Shown piece by piece: positions 44,167 to 56,280 of a DNA stretch of 64,000 nt. The notes under the pieces were generated by a model. It made no database searches. It was not told where the DNA came from and saw only the letters and a program-made list of their open reading frames with translations. The stretch covers positions 23,129,365 through 23,193,364 of the forward strand of contig CM047431.1 in NCBI GenBank assembly GCA_026168455.1, given 5' to 3'. The position numbers and the translations under genes were made by a program. Each line of letters opens with the position of its first letter. Within the stretch, counting starts at the first letter, position 1. Origin of the DNA: Theocolax elegans. Its lineage: Eukaryota; Arthropoda; Insecta; Hymenoptera; Cerocephalidae.

Positions 44167-45144
44167 TTTGAATTATAGAAATTAAATAAAATTTAAATTT
44201 TAGGCCTTATTGGCAAAATAAATTCTCACAATTAAAAAAAAATTTATTAAACAAATTACAAAATAATTGCAAATCCCTATCAAATTATATGCAAATTCGC
44301 TTAAATTTAACAAAAAAAACAACTAATTTGTGAAAAAAAACAAAATATTACAAATCTGCAACTTGTTAAAATAAATTTTCCAATTGTTTACAAAAAATAG
44401 AATAAAATTGAATTAACAAATATAATATTCAAAGTTTAAAAGAATTTAAGGACAAATTGTTTAAAGATAATAATTATTTAAAAAAAAACAAAATTTTAAA
44501 TTGCGAAGAAACGCTATTAAATTATTTTAATAATTTATAATAACAACAAAAAAAAAAAAAATTAAATTGAATTCAAATTTAAAAAAAAATAAATTAAATT
44601 ACTGTATTTGCGCACACGCTTACATACACATACATACATGTCCCGCGATACGCTACCATACTTATAATTACCGCATATATCACACACACACTTACACGCA
44701 CGCACGCGAAATAGACTAACTCAACCTAAATTGCGATTATACAGCTTACGAAAAATTATTAAAAACACAATAATTTTATTTTCCGCGGTGTTGCTAATAA
44801 TTATTTAAGTAAACAAATAAATAATGAAAAAAAACACGAAATAATTAAATTCGCAATACGCTAAAATTAAAACGAAAAGACAAATCGATTTAAAATTCAA
44901 ATAATATAAGATTCAAAAGAATATTTTCGAAATGTATAGAAAGTACAATATTCGAATATTATTCGCAGCGTAAACACCGCGAATCACCGCGAAACGTAAA
45001 CAATGCGCTCGCTCGCTCTCGAAATGCTCGAAATAAGATCTCTTAATTTAACACGCCTATTGACTGAATTAAAACTTTTAAATATTAGAAATTAAATTTT
45101 GAGACTATTAATTGTCAATCATATGCGTATCGCTAATTACCATG
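44167..45144 (-). other. Leader (5' untranslated region) of the chimeric element, inner copy
   Basis: AT-rich with long A runs; no ORF. It is repeated at 46781-47752 with differences mainly in homopolymer length (for example the A run near 44236 versus 46850). Confidence 0.8.
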
Positions 45145-45158
45145 CACGTTGGGCGCCA
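45145..45158 (-). promoter_or_regulatory. Primer-binding site for tRNA-Lys, inner copy
   Basis: Minus strand TGGCGCCCAACGTG directly follows the LTR. It is complementary to the 3' end of insect tRNA-Lys(CUU) (CACGTTGGGCGCCA), recalled from general knowledge. The second copy is at 47753-47766. Confidence 0.85.
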
Positions 45159-45567
45159 TGTAACGGTTTTGCTATTTTTAAATATAAATACAAAAAGATA
45201 ATAACAATTAACTACCGTTAAAAATAATAGTCTCTATGCGATCGGCCGCTCAGTAATAATACAAAACCAAACGTATATGCGGAGGCGGCGGTATTCTTTT
45301 ATCTAGCGAAACGCGAAAGGAAAGGTGAGTAATTTGAAATAAGCAAAGAATCACAATTTGAATAAAATAAATAAAGAAATATATTCTTAAATTACTTCGC
45401 TATATAAACACGTGCTGTTGCACGCGAGTACGCAGGTCGGGAAATACGTTAAATAAATAAAGAGAGAAAGAGAGAGAGAGACTACAGAACTGACACTTAC
45501 AGTGTGTAGTTCGCAATAGAAGATCGACTCCAGTGGATGAAATCTGCGTTGTCGCTTTTCTCTCCTC
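45159..45567 (-). repeat. Partial internal LTR (R/U5-side 409 bp)
   Basis: Matches the first 408-409 bp of the outer LTRs on the plus strand (one extra A near 45220), then switches abruptly to unrelated sequence after CTCTCCTC. On the element's own strand the retained part is the 3' portion of the LTR, next to the primer site. Confidence 0.88.
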
Positions 45568-46344
45568 CCAACAGCAATAGGATTATTATGAAAGTTTTTA
45601 AAGAATTCTTTTTAAAATTCTTTTTTACAAAGGAATTCAAAAAGAGTACTTTTTGACTACTATAAGATTTAACGAATGTCCGTTTCATAGTAATTAATTA
45701 AGAATTAAAAAAAAATACTTTAACAAAAAAAAATATTCTAACACTTTTATTTTATCACTTGAAAACAAAAATATAAAAAAGAGTTCTTTTTTAATAAAAA
45801 GTAACACATCATGTACTACTAAAGATTTTTTTTTAACACTTAAATTACTTTTAATGATTTACAAAACATTCATGCTACTTATGAAGTATTCTTTTAAATT
45901 CTTTAAAAATATAAAATATTTAAAAAAATATTGTAAGTCCATTATTTGCTTTGTTATATTTTTATTAAACGCTGCTAATCCGTGCCAAATTACAATGCAA
46001 GTCACTGCCCGGTCAGTTGTCCAAAGTAGTGTTAGAGAGAAGATGGCGTCCCTTCCTTTTCGCTTCCAGTCTGAAATTTTTTTTTTTTTTATTTGGAACG
46101 AAGAATATCTTCGTTTCCGCGGCTCGACCAGATAGTTTCAGTAAAATAAACTAAAATCGACTGATCATTGAAATGGCTGCATTTTGCTTATTTAGGTAAA
46201 TCGAGGTAGAAAACGATTCTTAAATTGCAGCCTCCGCAGTTCAGGCGGTATACCAGAAAAAGGGTTTAAAAATTACTTTTGCTTACATCTTGGGGATTAT
46301 GTAACGTAGCGAAAAACGGATTAGACCGATCGAAAGAGCGATAT
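45568..46344. other. Foreign 777-bp block captured inside the element
   Basis: The left 150 bp carry AAAGAATTC repeats and the CGAATGTCCG 10-mer of the repeat family outside the element. The rest includes a GC-richer tract (45990-46060), a poly-T run (46079) and TTGGGGATTATGTAACG (46291), which resembles an LTR end (TAATCCCC). It has no similarity to gag or LTR. The junction at 46342-46344 shows a GCG microhomology. Confidence 0.75.
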
Positions 46345-46780
46345 TTCCCGCGTTAACCTCGCTATGCTGCGATTCCGCATCGGAATCGGCAAGTTGATCG
46401 TCATTTGACTTCGAGCTATTGGCAAGCGGAGAGAATCCGCTCTCATCCGCTCGATTGAGATTTTCAAATTGTCTGTGCGCAATCTGTACTTGCGCTTCTT
46501 CGCTAAATTTCGCATGTTTCAAAATGGTGCAGAGTCTTTGTTCACGACGAGTCCGCGAAACTAAATCATCGTCACTAGTTGACTGGACGAAATCCGCGGC
46601 TGTATAATCGCCGCGTAAACGCCTATATAACCTGTCTACACGTACAAAGGGCGTACCGTCGCGCGTCAATTCTAGCTGATCAAGTACAGAATCGAATTGA
46701 TCGCTTGTTAGATTCAAAATCCATCCTTGGATCTCAACTCCGTACGTTTGATCGAAATCACACTCGTTCATACACGCCAT
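46345..46780 (-). pseudogene. Gag N-terminus, truncated outer copy
   Basis: From ATG 46780 it repeats the first roughly 146 codons of the gag at 44166, then runs into the foreign block and stops at 46283. Only the N-terminal domain could be made. Confidence 0.9.
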
Positions 46781-47766
46781 TTTGAATTATAGAAATTAAA
46801 TAAAATTTAAATTTTAGGCCTTATTGGCAAAATAAATTCTCACAATTAAAAAAAATTTATTAAACAAATTACAAAATAATTGCAAATCCCTATCAAATTA
46901 TATGCAAATTCGCTTAAATTTAACAAAAAAACAACTAATTTGTGAAAAAAAACAAAATATTACAAATCTGCAACTTGTTAAAATAAATTTTCCAATTGTT
47001 TACAAAAAATAGAATAAAATTGAATTAACAAATATAATATTCAAAGTTTAAAAGAATTTAAGGACAAATTGTTTAAAGATAATAATTATTTAAAAAAAAC
47101 AAAATTTTAAATTGCGAAGAAACGCTATTAAATTATTTTAATAATTTATAATAACAACAAAAAAAAAAAATTAAATTGAATTCAAATTTAAAAAAAATAA
47201 ATTAAATTACTGTATTTGCGCACACGCTTACATACACATACATACATGTCCCGCGATACGCTACCATACTTATAATTACCGCATATATCACACACACACT
47301 TACACGCACGCACGCGAAATAGACTAACTCAACCTAAATTGCGATTATACAGCTTACGAAAAATTATTAAAAACACAATAATTTTATTTTCCGCGGTGTT
47401 GCTAATAATTATTTAAGTAAACAAATAAATAATGAAAAAAAACACGAAATAATTAAATTCGCAATACGCTAAAATTAAAACGAAAAGACAAATCGATTTA
47501 AAATTCAAATAATATAAGATTCAAAAGAATATTTTCGAAATGTATAGAAAGTACAATATTCGAATATTATTCGCAGCGTAAACACCGCGAATCACCGCGA
47601 AACGTAAACAATGCGCTCGCTCGCTCTCGAAATGCTCGAAATAAGATCTCTTAATTTAACACGCCTATTGACTGAATTAAAACTTTTAAATATTAGAAAT
47701 TAAATTTTGAGACTATTAATTGTCAATCATATGCGTATCGCTAATTACCATGCACGTTGGGCGCCA
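46781..47766 (-). other. Leader and tRNA-Lys primer site, outer copy
   Basis: Second copy of the leader (46781-47752) and PBS (47753-47766), adjacent to the complete 5' LTR. Confidence 0.85.
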
Positions 47767-48515
47767 TGTAACGGTTTTGCTATTTTTAAATATAAATACA
47801 AAAAGATAATAACAATTAACTACCGTTAAAATAATAGTCTCTATGCGATCGGCCGCTCAGTAATAATACAAAACCAAACGTATATGCGGAGGCGGCGGTA
47901 TTCTTTTATCTAGCGAAACGCGAAAGGAAAGGTGAGTAATTTGAAATAAGCAAAGAATCACAATTTGAATAAAATAAATAAAGAAATATATTCTTAAATT
48001 ACTTCGCTATATAAACACGTGCTGTTGCACGCGAGTACGCAGGTCGGGAAATACGTTAAATAAATAAAGAGAGAAAGAGAGAGAGAGACTACAGAACTGA
48101 CACTTACAGTGTGTAGTTCGCAATAGAAGATCGACTCCAGTGGATGAAATCTGCGTTGTCGCTTTTCTCTCCTCTCTGCTGGGAACACTGGGTTGCGTAA
48201 ACGCTAACAAAATGCAAAGTCCGAACAACACACTAAAATTCGTCTTTAAACAACACCAGAATCAACCAACTCTCAAAATCTCTACGAGGCGAAATCAATC
48301 ACGGCCGAGCTAAGTCTAATTATTCGTGTACTCGCAAGTCTCGATTCTCTCTCTCTCTCCCTACTCTTTTCCCTCAACGAAGGTCCGCGATAATCGCCGA
48401 AAATCGTCGAACGCCGACCTGTAACAGCTGTATAATGATTAGTACATAGGCTAGACAGAGAGAGAGAATGCAACGAGCAATGTAATATAATCAAATATTA
48501 CATTGATTCGTTACA
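47767..48515 (-). repeat. 5' LTR (749 bp) of the chimeric element
   Basis: Full LTR; AGGA duplication at 48516-48519. Same length as, and by eye identical to, 39437-40185. Confidence 0.9.
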
Positions 48516-48636
48516 AGGAAATAAAGAAAGTATTTTTTAAGAATTCTTCTACTATTAAATGTTAACGCCTTTCTAAAAACTCCATAATTCAAAGTGGTGA
48601 ATAAAACGTAAAAAAGAATCGTTTAGATTTTCTTTA

Positions 48637-49728
48637 CACTCAGAAAAATGTGTAATAAAAATTATTAAAATTCTAATAAAAATTACTATAAAACATAGTA
48701 ATCGGTGGACATATTGTACTTTTAATAAAAATTGCTATGTTTTATAGTAAATTTGAAATGTACAAATTTTACTATGTTGACATAGCAATTTTTATTAGAA
48801 AACATAGTAATTTTTACTATTTCGAGAAAGAGTCGAATTAAAAATAAATTTCTACTTTCATCTGTTTACATTTTAACGTCCGTTATACATTTATTTTATT
48901 ATTATTTTATACTTTATATTTACAATTTAAAATACATACAAATAATATTTATGAAAATTATGAGAAAAAAAACCGAAGTCCGAGATGGAGATTCGAACCG
49001 ACGACCCTCCGAGTAGAAGTCCCGCACCTCACCGCCTGCGCCACCGGATAATTATATTCCGGTTGATTCGAATCGCCCTCATATGTATTTTTGTGATTCA
49101 CAAAAACTTGTATATTTTGTTTATTACATTTATTTGTCGCGATACTACATTTATTAATCTTTTTTACTGTTTGAATATTACCTCGTAAAGATAATGTAAA
49201 AAAGAAATTTATTTATCCGCAATTAACGACAATATACTTATACTGAAATTCTTGAGGTTATGTGGAGATGGTGTATTTTCCCTGTGTACCAATTTTATTA
49301 TTGACATGACAAATTTTATTATTTTTAATAAGAAATTTTACTACATTACATAGTAAAAACGTATTCAGATATTGTTTATTATGTAATAATTATCATTTAC
49401 ACAAAAATATATCAAGTATTACTATATGAAAGTCACAAATTTTGCTATATTGCGTAATAAAATTTACTATATATGTTACCTAGTAAATTTCGTTCACTAA
49501 ATTATAATTTTTATATTTCATGATTTTTGCTATATAACATAGTAATTTTTATAAAACACAATTGATAAATTTTGCTTCATCTTTTGGTACTTTTTATTAT
49601 GCTAATAATAATGTTTATTTAAAATATTATAAAACCTTTCATAATGCAAGTATATCCAGCGTATATTATAAAACATAGTAATTTTTATTAAAAACGTTGC
49701 AAATTTTATTATAGCATTTTTCTCAGTG
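48637..49728. mobile_element. TIR element (1092 bp) with TA flanks and tRNA-like insert
   Basis: The ends CACTCAGAAAAATG and CATTTTTCTCAGTG are inverted (one mismatch) and flanked by TA at 48635-48636 and 49729-49730. The interior repeats AAAACATAGTAATTTTTA and TTTACTATGTT many times in both orientations. There is no transposase, so it is non-autonomous; a TA target suggests a Tc1/mariner-type source. Confidence 0.75.
48978..49050 (-). repeat. tRNA-like sequence inside the TIR element
   Basis: On the minus strand: A box like GTGGCGCAGGCGGTGAGG and B box GGTTCGAATCT at tRNA spacing. Stems are imperfect. Similar in type to 38659-38733. Confidence 0.6.
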
Positions 49729-49730
49729 TA

Positions 49731-50263
49731 GGTAACCAAATCCAATAATGTAAAAGTTTACTTTTTTAAGAATTTTTTTATTCAAAGGTACAAAGGTGGA
49801 AACTTAATAATTTCGGACGATTGTCTTAACATTACTCCAATAATATATAATTGTTACAATTCTCTATATTTTTTTATTGTCAACTAACAACCTACATTCT
49901 TATTTATTAAATAAGTGTGTTAAAATAGGTCAAAATATTTATTAGCCTATAATGCTTTTGTCACTTATTCAATATGACAATAGAATATTGAATCATAATG
50001 AACCTTTTTGATTGAAGGCTATTTTTCTTAATAGTAGTTTTTGAAATATCACATCGATCATTTTTAAAGTAGTAATCAAAATCTCGGAAAAGAAAAACGC
50101 ATATAAAAATATATAACATAACGAAGCTTTTTTCAGATCGGACAATTAGTTTTTGGCTTATAGCTTATCTCTTTTGACCCTTCGATATTTAAATATATCG
50201 ATAAATACATTTTAAACTTTTGATTAAAACTGTTTTGCTTAAATTAAGTTAAGTTAAGTTAAT
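49731..50263. other. AT-rich repeat-family sequence, no gene
   Basis: Weak AAAGAATTC-type repeats near 49760; otherwise nothing recognised. Confidence 0.4.
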
Positions 50264-50800
50264 TTGTTCAAAAAGAATACGTTTTTATTACTTATTTGAA
50301 TATTTCATGAATCCAAAAAAATTTTAAAAGAGGCAAAAAAGTACTTTTTGCATACTATTCGATTACTTATTTAATACCACAAACCATCACTTTTGTCAGC
50401 AGAAAAATAAATTATTTTGTTCAAGAAGAATACTTTTTTATTACTTATTTGAATATTTTGTAAATCCAAAAAAATTTTAGAAGAGGCAAAAAAGTACTTT
50501 TTGCATACTATTCGATTACTTATTTAATACCACAAACCATCACATTTGTCGGCAGAAAAATAAATTATTTTGTTCAAAAAGAATACTTTTTTATTACTTA
50601 TTTGAATATTTTGTAAATCCAAAAAAATTTTAAAAGAGGCAAAAGAATACTTCTTGCATACTATTCGATTACTTATTTAATACCACAAACCAACACTTTT
50701 GTCGGCCGAAAAATAAATTATTTTGTTCAAAAAGAATACTTTTTTATTGCTATTTGAATACTATAAGTATTCTTTTTATGCGGACATTGGAGAATTCTTA
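50264..50800. repeat. 153-bp tandem repeat, about 3.5 units
   Basis: TTGTTCA...GAATAC starts at 50264, 50417, 50570 and 50723, exactly 153 bp apart, with few changes between units. Each unit contains CCACAAACCATCAC and TTTTTGCATACTATTCGATT. Confidence 0.92.
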
Positions 50801-51492
50801 AAGAATTCTTTTTTCGGAGAGTGTGCTTATTGGGCACATTCCCTATTTAATTATCTTCACTCAACATTAAATTTTGTGTAAATTCATCGACACATACTAG
50901 AGAAAAATCAAGTGAAAGAAATTGCTTGTTGATTTCCTTTAACTCGATTTTTGCTATTTCCGTGTTTTATTGTATCTTCCCTTTTTATATATATATGTCT
51001 ATAGAATTAGTTTCCAGCCCGGGACAGAGCGCGTACACATGTAAAAACTCGTGTCAGACTCTGAAAAATTCAGCGCGAGGGCGCTACTGTTACGCTCAGT
51101 TTACTTGCAGCAGTTGCAGTTGTCATGTTTTGTGTTTATATTTTTTTTATTAAGGACTGCTAAATTTTCAAATTCTAAAATTAATCGGGGGGTCTTTGGA
51201 TATATATATATATATATATATAATATTATGACATTCCCGTATCTTCATCAAAAATGTCACGTAACACATAGGTGCAGGGGATCACATTTACTTACACGGG
51301 AGAGAAAGAGAGATAGAGTGAAGTGAGAGATAATCAAGTCAAACGTCAACCTGCATGTACATTACAGCGTGCAAAAAGTGTTACAGATAAAACAAGTATT
51401 TCTGTGTAAAGAAAAATAGCATCTCACTAATAAGATGAGTAAATAAACGATAAAAAGGAAAAAGTCCGAAGAGAGATAGAATATTTAATGAA

Positions 51493-53028
51493 ATGGAAGT
51501 TAATTACAATGAACAAATGGAACAAATAAAATCTAGCGAACAAAACTCAGATGTTAAGAAACGTAATAATGGAATTCATTGCATTAAGTTTAATAAGGAT
51601 GAATGTATTTTTCAGTTTGCAATATATGATGATGACGAACATATAAAAACATATACTGTTCAAATTTTTAATGAAAATAATAAGGGAAAATTTGGAGTTT
51701 TGGATATTCCATTGGCCATAGATTTGCATCAAGTAGTTAAAGAAACACCTTTTTGGATAATATTGTAAATACTCCAATAATATTTGTAAGAAATCTTAAG
51801 TTACACTTAGACACGTATCACAAACAAAAAAAACAATATGATGATTTGAAATCTTATTTGGAAGATGTTTGTAATTGTTCTGTGGATGTGCATTATTCTT
51901 ATACTTTTGTTTTATAACGTTTCTGAAATGCAAAGATCTTGAAACTAATATCTACTTTAACATAATTGTTTATGTATTTTATGACTTAACAAAAGAAAAT
52001 CCTATTAAAGTAAAATTTGACTTAAATAGCTTTGATGATATTGACAATACTAATATGAAGCAGCATTTAGAATCTTTTTTCGAATGTTTTAAAACTTTAA
52101 CATTAAAAGAAGCATTTATTCAAATAATTGAACAAGATAATGCACTTATGGAATGGAAGTTGGAAAAATATGATACAATATTAAATTTAAGTGTAAGTAT
52201 TTTTAAACTAAAGACTTTAAAACGGAAAAAAAATTATTTATTCATTTATTTCTCTTTTAGGATTTATCAGATTTTGAAAGCTCAGACGATGATATTAGCC
52301 AGATGAGCACTCCAAAAAAGAAACAAACAAAACAAGCGGTGAAGAAACCTTCATATACTAAAATTAAAAAAGCAACTGTTAATAAATTACAAACTAACAA
52401 AAAAAGGTAAAAATGATGACTCGACTGAACAGTATAGTCAAGGAAATTCTCAAACAAATATGAATGTTAAACAAACACAGTAGAAAACTAACAAGAAAAA
52501 GAAAAAAAAACTTCAAGATACAGTGAGACAAACAAAACTAAACTTTACATTAGAGAAGAATGCAAATGAAAAAAATGTTACTGGTGATAATAGTGCAATA
52601 AGCGCTGCTATTCATATTGTGAATAAAAAAAGGGTAGAACAATTAAAGCAAGTCAACACATCCAAAGGAGAATCAAATAGTGAAATGGATAAAACAGATG
52701 AAATTAATAAAGTTAATTCAAAAGGTAAACCGCAAAAACAGCAATTAGCTAGCAAGCTATAGTTAATTTAAATAAGACTATTGACATGAAAAGGAAATCA
52801 ATAACAAAAATAAATACCTTTAGAAGACCACATAGTATAATTAACAAACGAATCAAGCAACCTATCATAACAAGTACACCACTTCATGTGCAAACTAATA
52901 AATTATTTCAACCAACTACAAATGATAATTTGGACATCAGTGAAATAAGTAGAAGAGAATCTGTAAATACCAATAATCATAATAGCAGTAGTAGTAGTAC
53001 CAGAAACCTAAGACTTTCTCGTAATTAA
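51493..53028 (+). pseudogene. Decayed intron-containing gene, function unknown
   Basis: ATG 51493 opens 91 codons. The frame breaks after about codon 86 at a T run (51749-51753), after which the next frame continues plausibly (TPIIFVRNLKLHLD). A third frame covers 51960-52192, ending at a good donor (GTAAGT 52193). A 68-bp intron ends TTTTAG 52260 and the exon continues DLSDFESSDDD into a Lys/Gln/Asn-rich tail to 53028, with stops near 52482 and 52760. The first part looks like a globular domain; the tail is basic and low-complexity with QTKLNF, a PCNA-box-like motif. Retained intron plus frameshifts suggest a decayed duplicate or sequence errors. I do not recognise the family. Confidence 0.5.
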
Positions 53029-53370
53029 AAAAATTGTATAAATTTAAAATTGTTAATATTATTTAATTATAGTTGCAAAACACCAATATATTAAGTATAT
53101 GATGGAATGTGCATCCAATAATTAAATACACACATTATTTTTGTACAATATACAATAACATTCTAATATTTTTCATCCAAAATAATTGAATAAACAATTA
53201 TTTATTAACTTCTAAGAAAGGAAATAAGGATATTTATTTACAAAATTTTTCTTATTAAAAATAATAAATTATATTTTTTAATGTCTTTACACTATCTTAA
53301 CAAATATATTATACTAAAATTGTTCATCAACATTCTTCAATGAAATAATAATGCACAGTCTATTTTGTTT

Positions 53371-54164
53371 TTAACTTGTCGGAAGTACTTCATCACTGAA
53401 GGCAAGAGCAGAAACTACTTTTTGGTGTCCTTGATATTCTCTCTTCACAGTTCCTGTTGCTATATTCCATAATCTTGCAACACCATCCGACGAAGCAGTA
53501 AAAATGTATTGCGAATCAGCACTGAAAGCTACATCCCAAACCCATCGTTTAGCTTCATGCTGTAGAACTTGCACCTCGGAAAAGTCTGTTGTTTTCCAAA
53601 CTTTGGCAGTCTTATCTGCTGAAGTAGTAACAAGAAGTGTACTATCAGGACTAAACTTACATCTAAGTGCATCTATGTGCATTTAACTTAAGCCTAGGAT
53701 TTAATTTTGTAGGTTCTTCACCGATACCACCGGTAAGTGTCCATATAAAACAATGACCTCTGTTGTTAACAGCAGCCATATAAGTCCCAACTGCATCAAC
53801 TGCTATGTCTTGAATAGAAGCTTCTGCTTCAGGTATTAATTGCTCAATATGGTCTGACCTTAGATCCCACAAATGTATAACTCCACTTTTTGCTTGATAC
53901 GTTTGATGACTGGGCTCCAGAATCTAAATTGTTAAATAAATAATTTTATTAACAAATAATTATATTATTTTTAACTTCTCTAAAATAATTTATTCAAATA
54001 ATTAATAAACATTTCCTAAATTTTTTTTACTATTATTATTTAAATCTTGATACTTACAAATGTAGTAAAAATAAAAAATTTAAATAATTATTATACTGTA
54101 CCTGTGAAAACTGTAGTCCAAAACCAAGAATTTGACAAACTTTTAAATTATCAACATTAAACAT
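53371..54164 (-). pseudogene. Lst8: Lst8 (TORC subunit) 3' part joined to a foreign first exon, frameshifted
   Basis: Exon 2 (53923-53371) encodes the second half of the WD40 protein LST8/GbetaL, which stabilises TOR kinase: [58 protein letters not shown] and [14 protein letters not shown] repeats 1-3 are absent. Upstream it is preceded by ILEPSHQTYQAK and by a 21-codon first exon (54164-54102) across a 178-bp intron, neither like LST8. A loss of two bases near 53680 shifts the frame. The LST8 part has no introns, so it may be a retrocopy of the 3' end of an mRNA that landed in another gene; a real gene with altered 5' end is less likely because of the frameshift. Confidence 0.7.
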
Positions 54165-55960
54165 AACCAATAATTGTCACTGACAGGTTCTGCTACGCGC
54201 ACGTTTCGCGGCAAATTAGATGATTGACGACCGTGTAAGATAAAAGATGACCGTTTAAGATAATAATGTAAAAATAACTAGATCACGCGTGTCTCATTCA
54301 CTCTTTCGTTTTCCCCTATAGCTCTGTCTCAACTTTTTCGAGTAGACATATATAAAAAAAAATTTGGAACAAAAGTTATCTTTAATTCTTATTCCCTTCT
54401 TTTTTCTACTTACACAATAGCTTAATTTTTTTTTTATTAAGAATTTACTGAGTAAATATCCGATAAAAGAAATTTCTGCAATAGAAAGTATTGAAATCAA
54501 AACACCTTCCAAGATGGTGTCAATATTCGCAAGTATTTTATTCCAATCACACTTTTTAAATTGCAATCTATTAAATAAATATCTTTAATTCTTATTCCCA
54601 TATTTTTTCTACTTATACAATAGCTTAAAATTTTTTATTTAAAAGTATAATTACGTAACTTATAACTTATATGCACTTATAAAGTTTCTTAAGTGTGTTC
54701 CTTTTGACGAATAAAAAATTTGGAACAAAAGTTATCTTTAATTCTTATTCCCTTCTTTTTTCTACTTACACAATAGCTTATTTTTTTTATTAAGAATTAA
54801 CTTCTTAATCAAAATTTTTTTGATTAATAATAAATTTCTGTTTTATTAGTTTTGAAGAAGTTAATTTTATGTAAATAAATATATTATAAAATTGTTTACT
54901 TATTTCTCCAACTATGAAAATGGATGAACATTTTGACATAATAAATATATTTCTTGGCAATAATGAGGATTTGATAAATAATCATCACGGTTCAAATGTG
55001 AACTCCTTGAAACAAGTTAGAGAAGTTTCAACAAATTTAAACGACGAAAAACTTTTAAATTATCAACATTAAACATAACCAATAATTGTCACTGACAGGT
55101 TCTGCTACGCGCACGTTTCGCGGCAAATTAGATGATTGACGACCGTGTAAGATAAAAGATGACCGTTTAAGATAATAATGTAAAAATAACTAGATCACGC
55201 GTGTCTCATTCACTCTTTCGTTTTCCCCTATAGCTCTGTCTCAACTTTTTTCGAGTAGACATATATAAAAAAAATTTGGAACAAAAGTTATCTTTAATTC
55301 TTATTCCCTTCTTTTTTCTACTTACACAATAGCTTAATTTTTTTTTTATTAAGAATTTACTGAGTAAATATCCGATAAAAGAAATTTCTGCAATAGAAAG
55401 TATTGAAATCAAAACACCTTCCAAGATGGTGTCAATATTCGCAAGTATTTTATTCCAATCACACTTTTTAAATTGCAATCTATTAAATAAATATCTTTAA
55501 TTCTTATTCCCATATTTTTTCTACTTATACAATAGCTTAAAATTTTTTATTTAAAAGTATAATTACGTAACTTATAACTTATATGCACTTATAAAGTTTC
55601 TTAAGTGTGTTCCTTTTGACGAATAAAAAATTTGGAACAAAAGTTATCTTTAATTCTTATTCCCTTCTTTTTTCTACTTACACAATAGCTTATTTTTTTT
55701 TATTAAGAATTAACTTCTTAATCAAAATTTTTTTGATTAATAATAAATTTCTGTTTTATTAGTTTTGAAGAAGTTAATTTTATGTAAATAAATATATTAT
55801 AAAATTGTTTACTTATTTCTCCAACTATGAAAATGGATGAACATTTTGACATAATAAATATATTTCTTGGCAATAATGAGGATTTGATAAATAATCATCA
55901 CGGTTCAAATGTGAACTCCTTGAAACAAGTTAGAGAAGTTTCAACAAATTTAAACGACGA
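54137..55960. repeat. 912-bp tandem duplication
   Basis: 54137-55048 and 55049-55960 are almost identical, at a constant offset of 912 apart from one-base changes in homopolymers. The unit contains the promoter side of the Lst8-like locus, the segment that also occurs at 18775-18950, AT-rich sequence, and the start of a small ORF (54914, 55827). Confidence 0.9.
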
Positions 55961-55997
55961 AAAATTTTTAAATCTCTTCCCAGACATTGATGCGTAG
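55827..55997 (+). CDS. Small acidic ORF, 56 codons (copy at 54914-55072)
   Basis: MKMDEHFDIINIFLGNN... ends TAG 55997. The tandem copy at 54914 is identical through NLNDEK and then runs into the repeat junction, ending after 52 codons. The sequence is not compositionally AT-chance, and its style resembles the acidic N-termini of some transposases. It may be a leading exon or a stranded fragment. No partner exon was found. Confidence 0.3.
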   Translation: MKMDEHFDIINIFLGNNEDLINNHHGSNVNSLKQVREVSTNLNDEKFLNLFPDIDA

Positions 55998-56280
55998 ATA
56001 CAATACTTGGCGATTCCATTTTGATTTCAGTACTTTCAATTATTGTAGAAACTTTTTGAGGAGTTTATGTAACACATAAAAATAAAAATGTTTAATTGAA
56101 ATACAAATTTATGGTATGGTAAAAAATACTTGTCGATTATACTGCTTTGATTTCAATACTTTCTATTGCAAAAACTACTTATGGAAAAATATATATGGAA
56201 AAATATATAAAATGTCCAATTAAAATAACAATAGGTAGAAAATGATGAGTCTTTAATTTCTAGTTGTTTTTTATTACTGA

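Larger units (their letters stand above)
39437..48515 (-). mobile_element. Rearranged LTR retrotransposon, single chimeric insertion (AGGA duplication)
   Basis: The outer LTRs 39437-40185 (3') and 47767-48515 (5') are both 749 bp and I see no difference between them. AGGA flanks the whole unit at 39433-39436 and 48516-48519, so all 9.08 kb entered as one insertion. Reading on the minus strand: 5' LTR, primer site, leader, gag N-terminus cut at 46345, foreign block 46344-45568, partial LTR 45567-45159, primer site, leader, full gag, protease, scar at 41173-41202, integrase tail, polypurine tract, 3' LTR. RT, RNase H and the integrase core are absent, so it depended on a relative's enzymes. Identical LTRs imply a young insertion. 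Confidence 0.85.
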
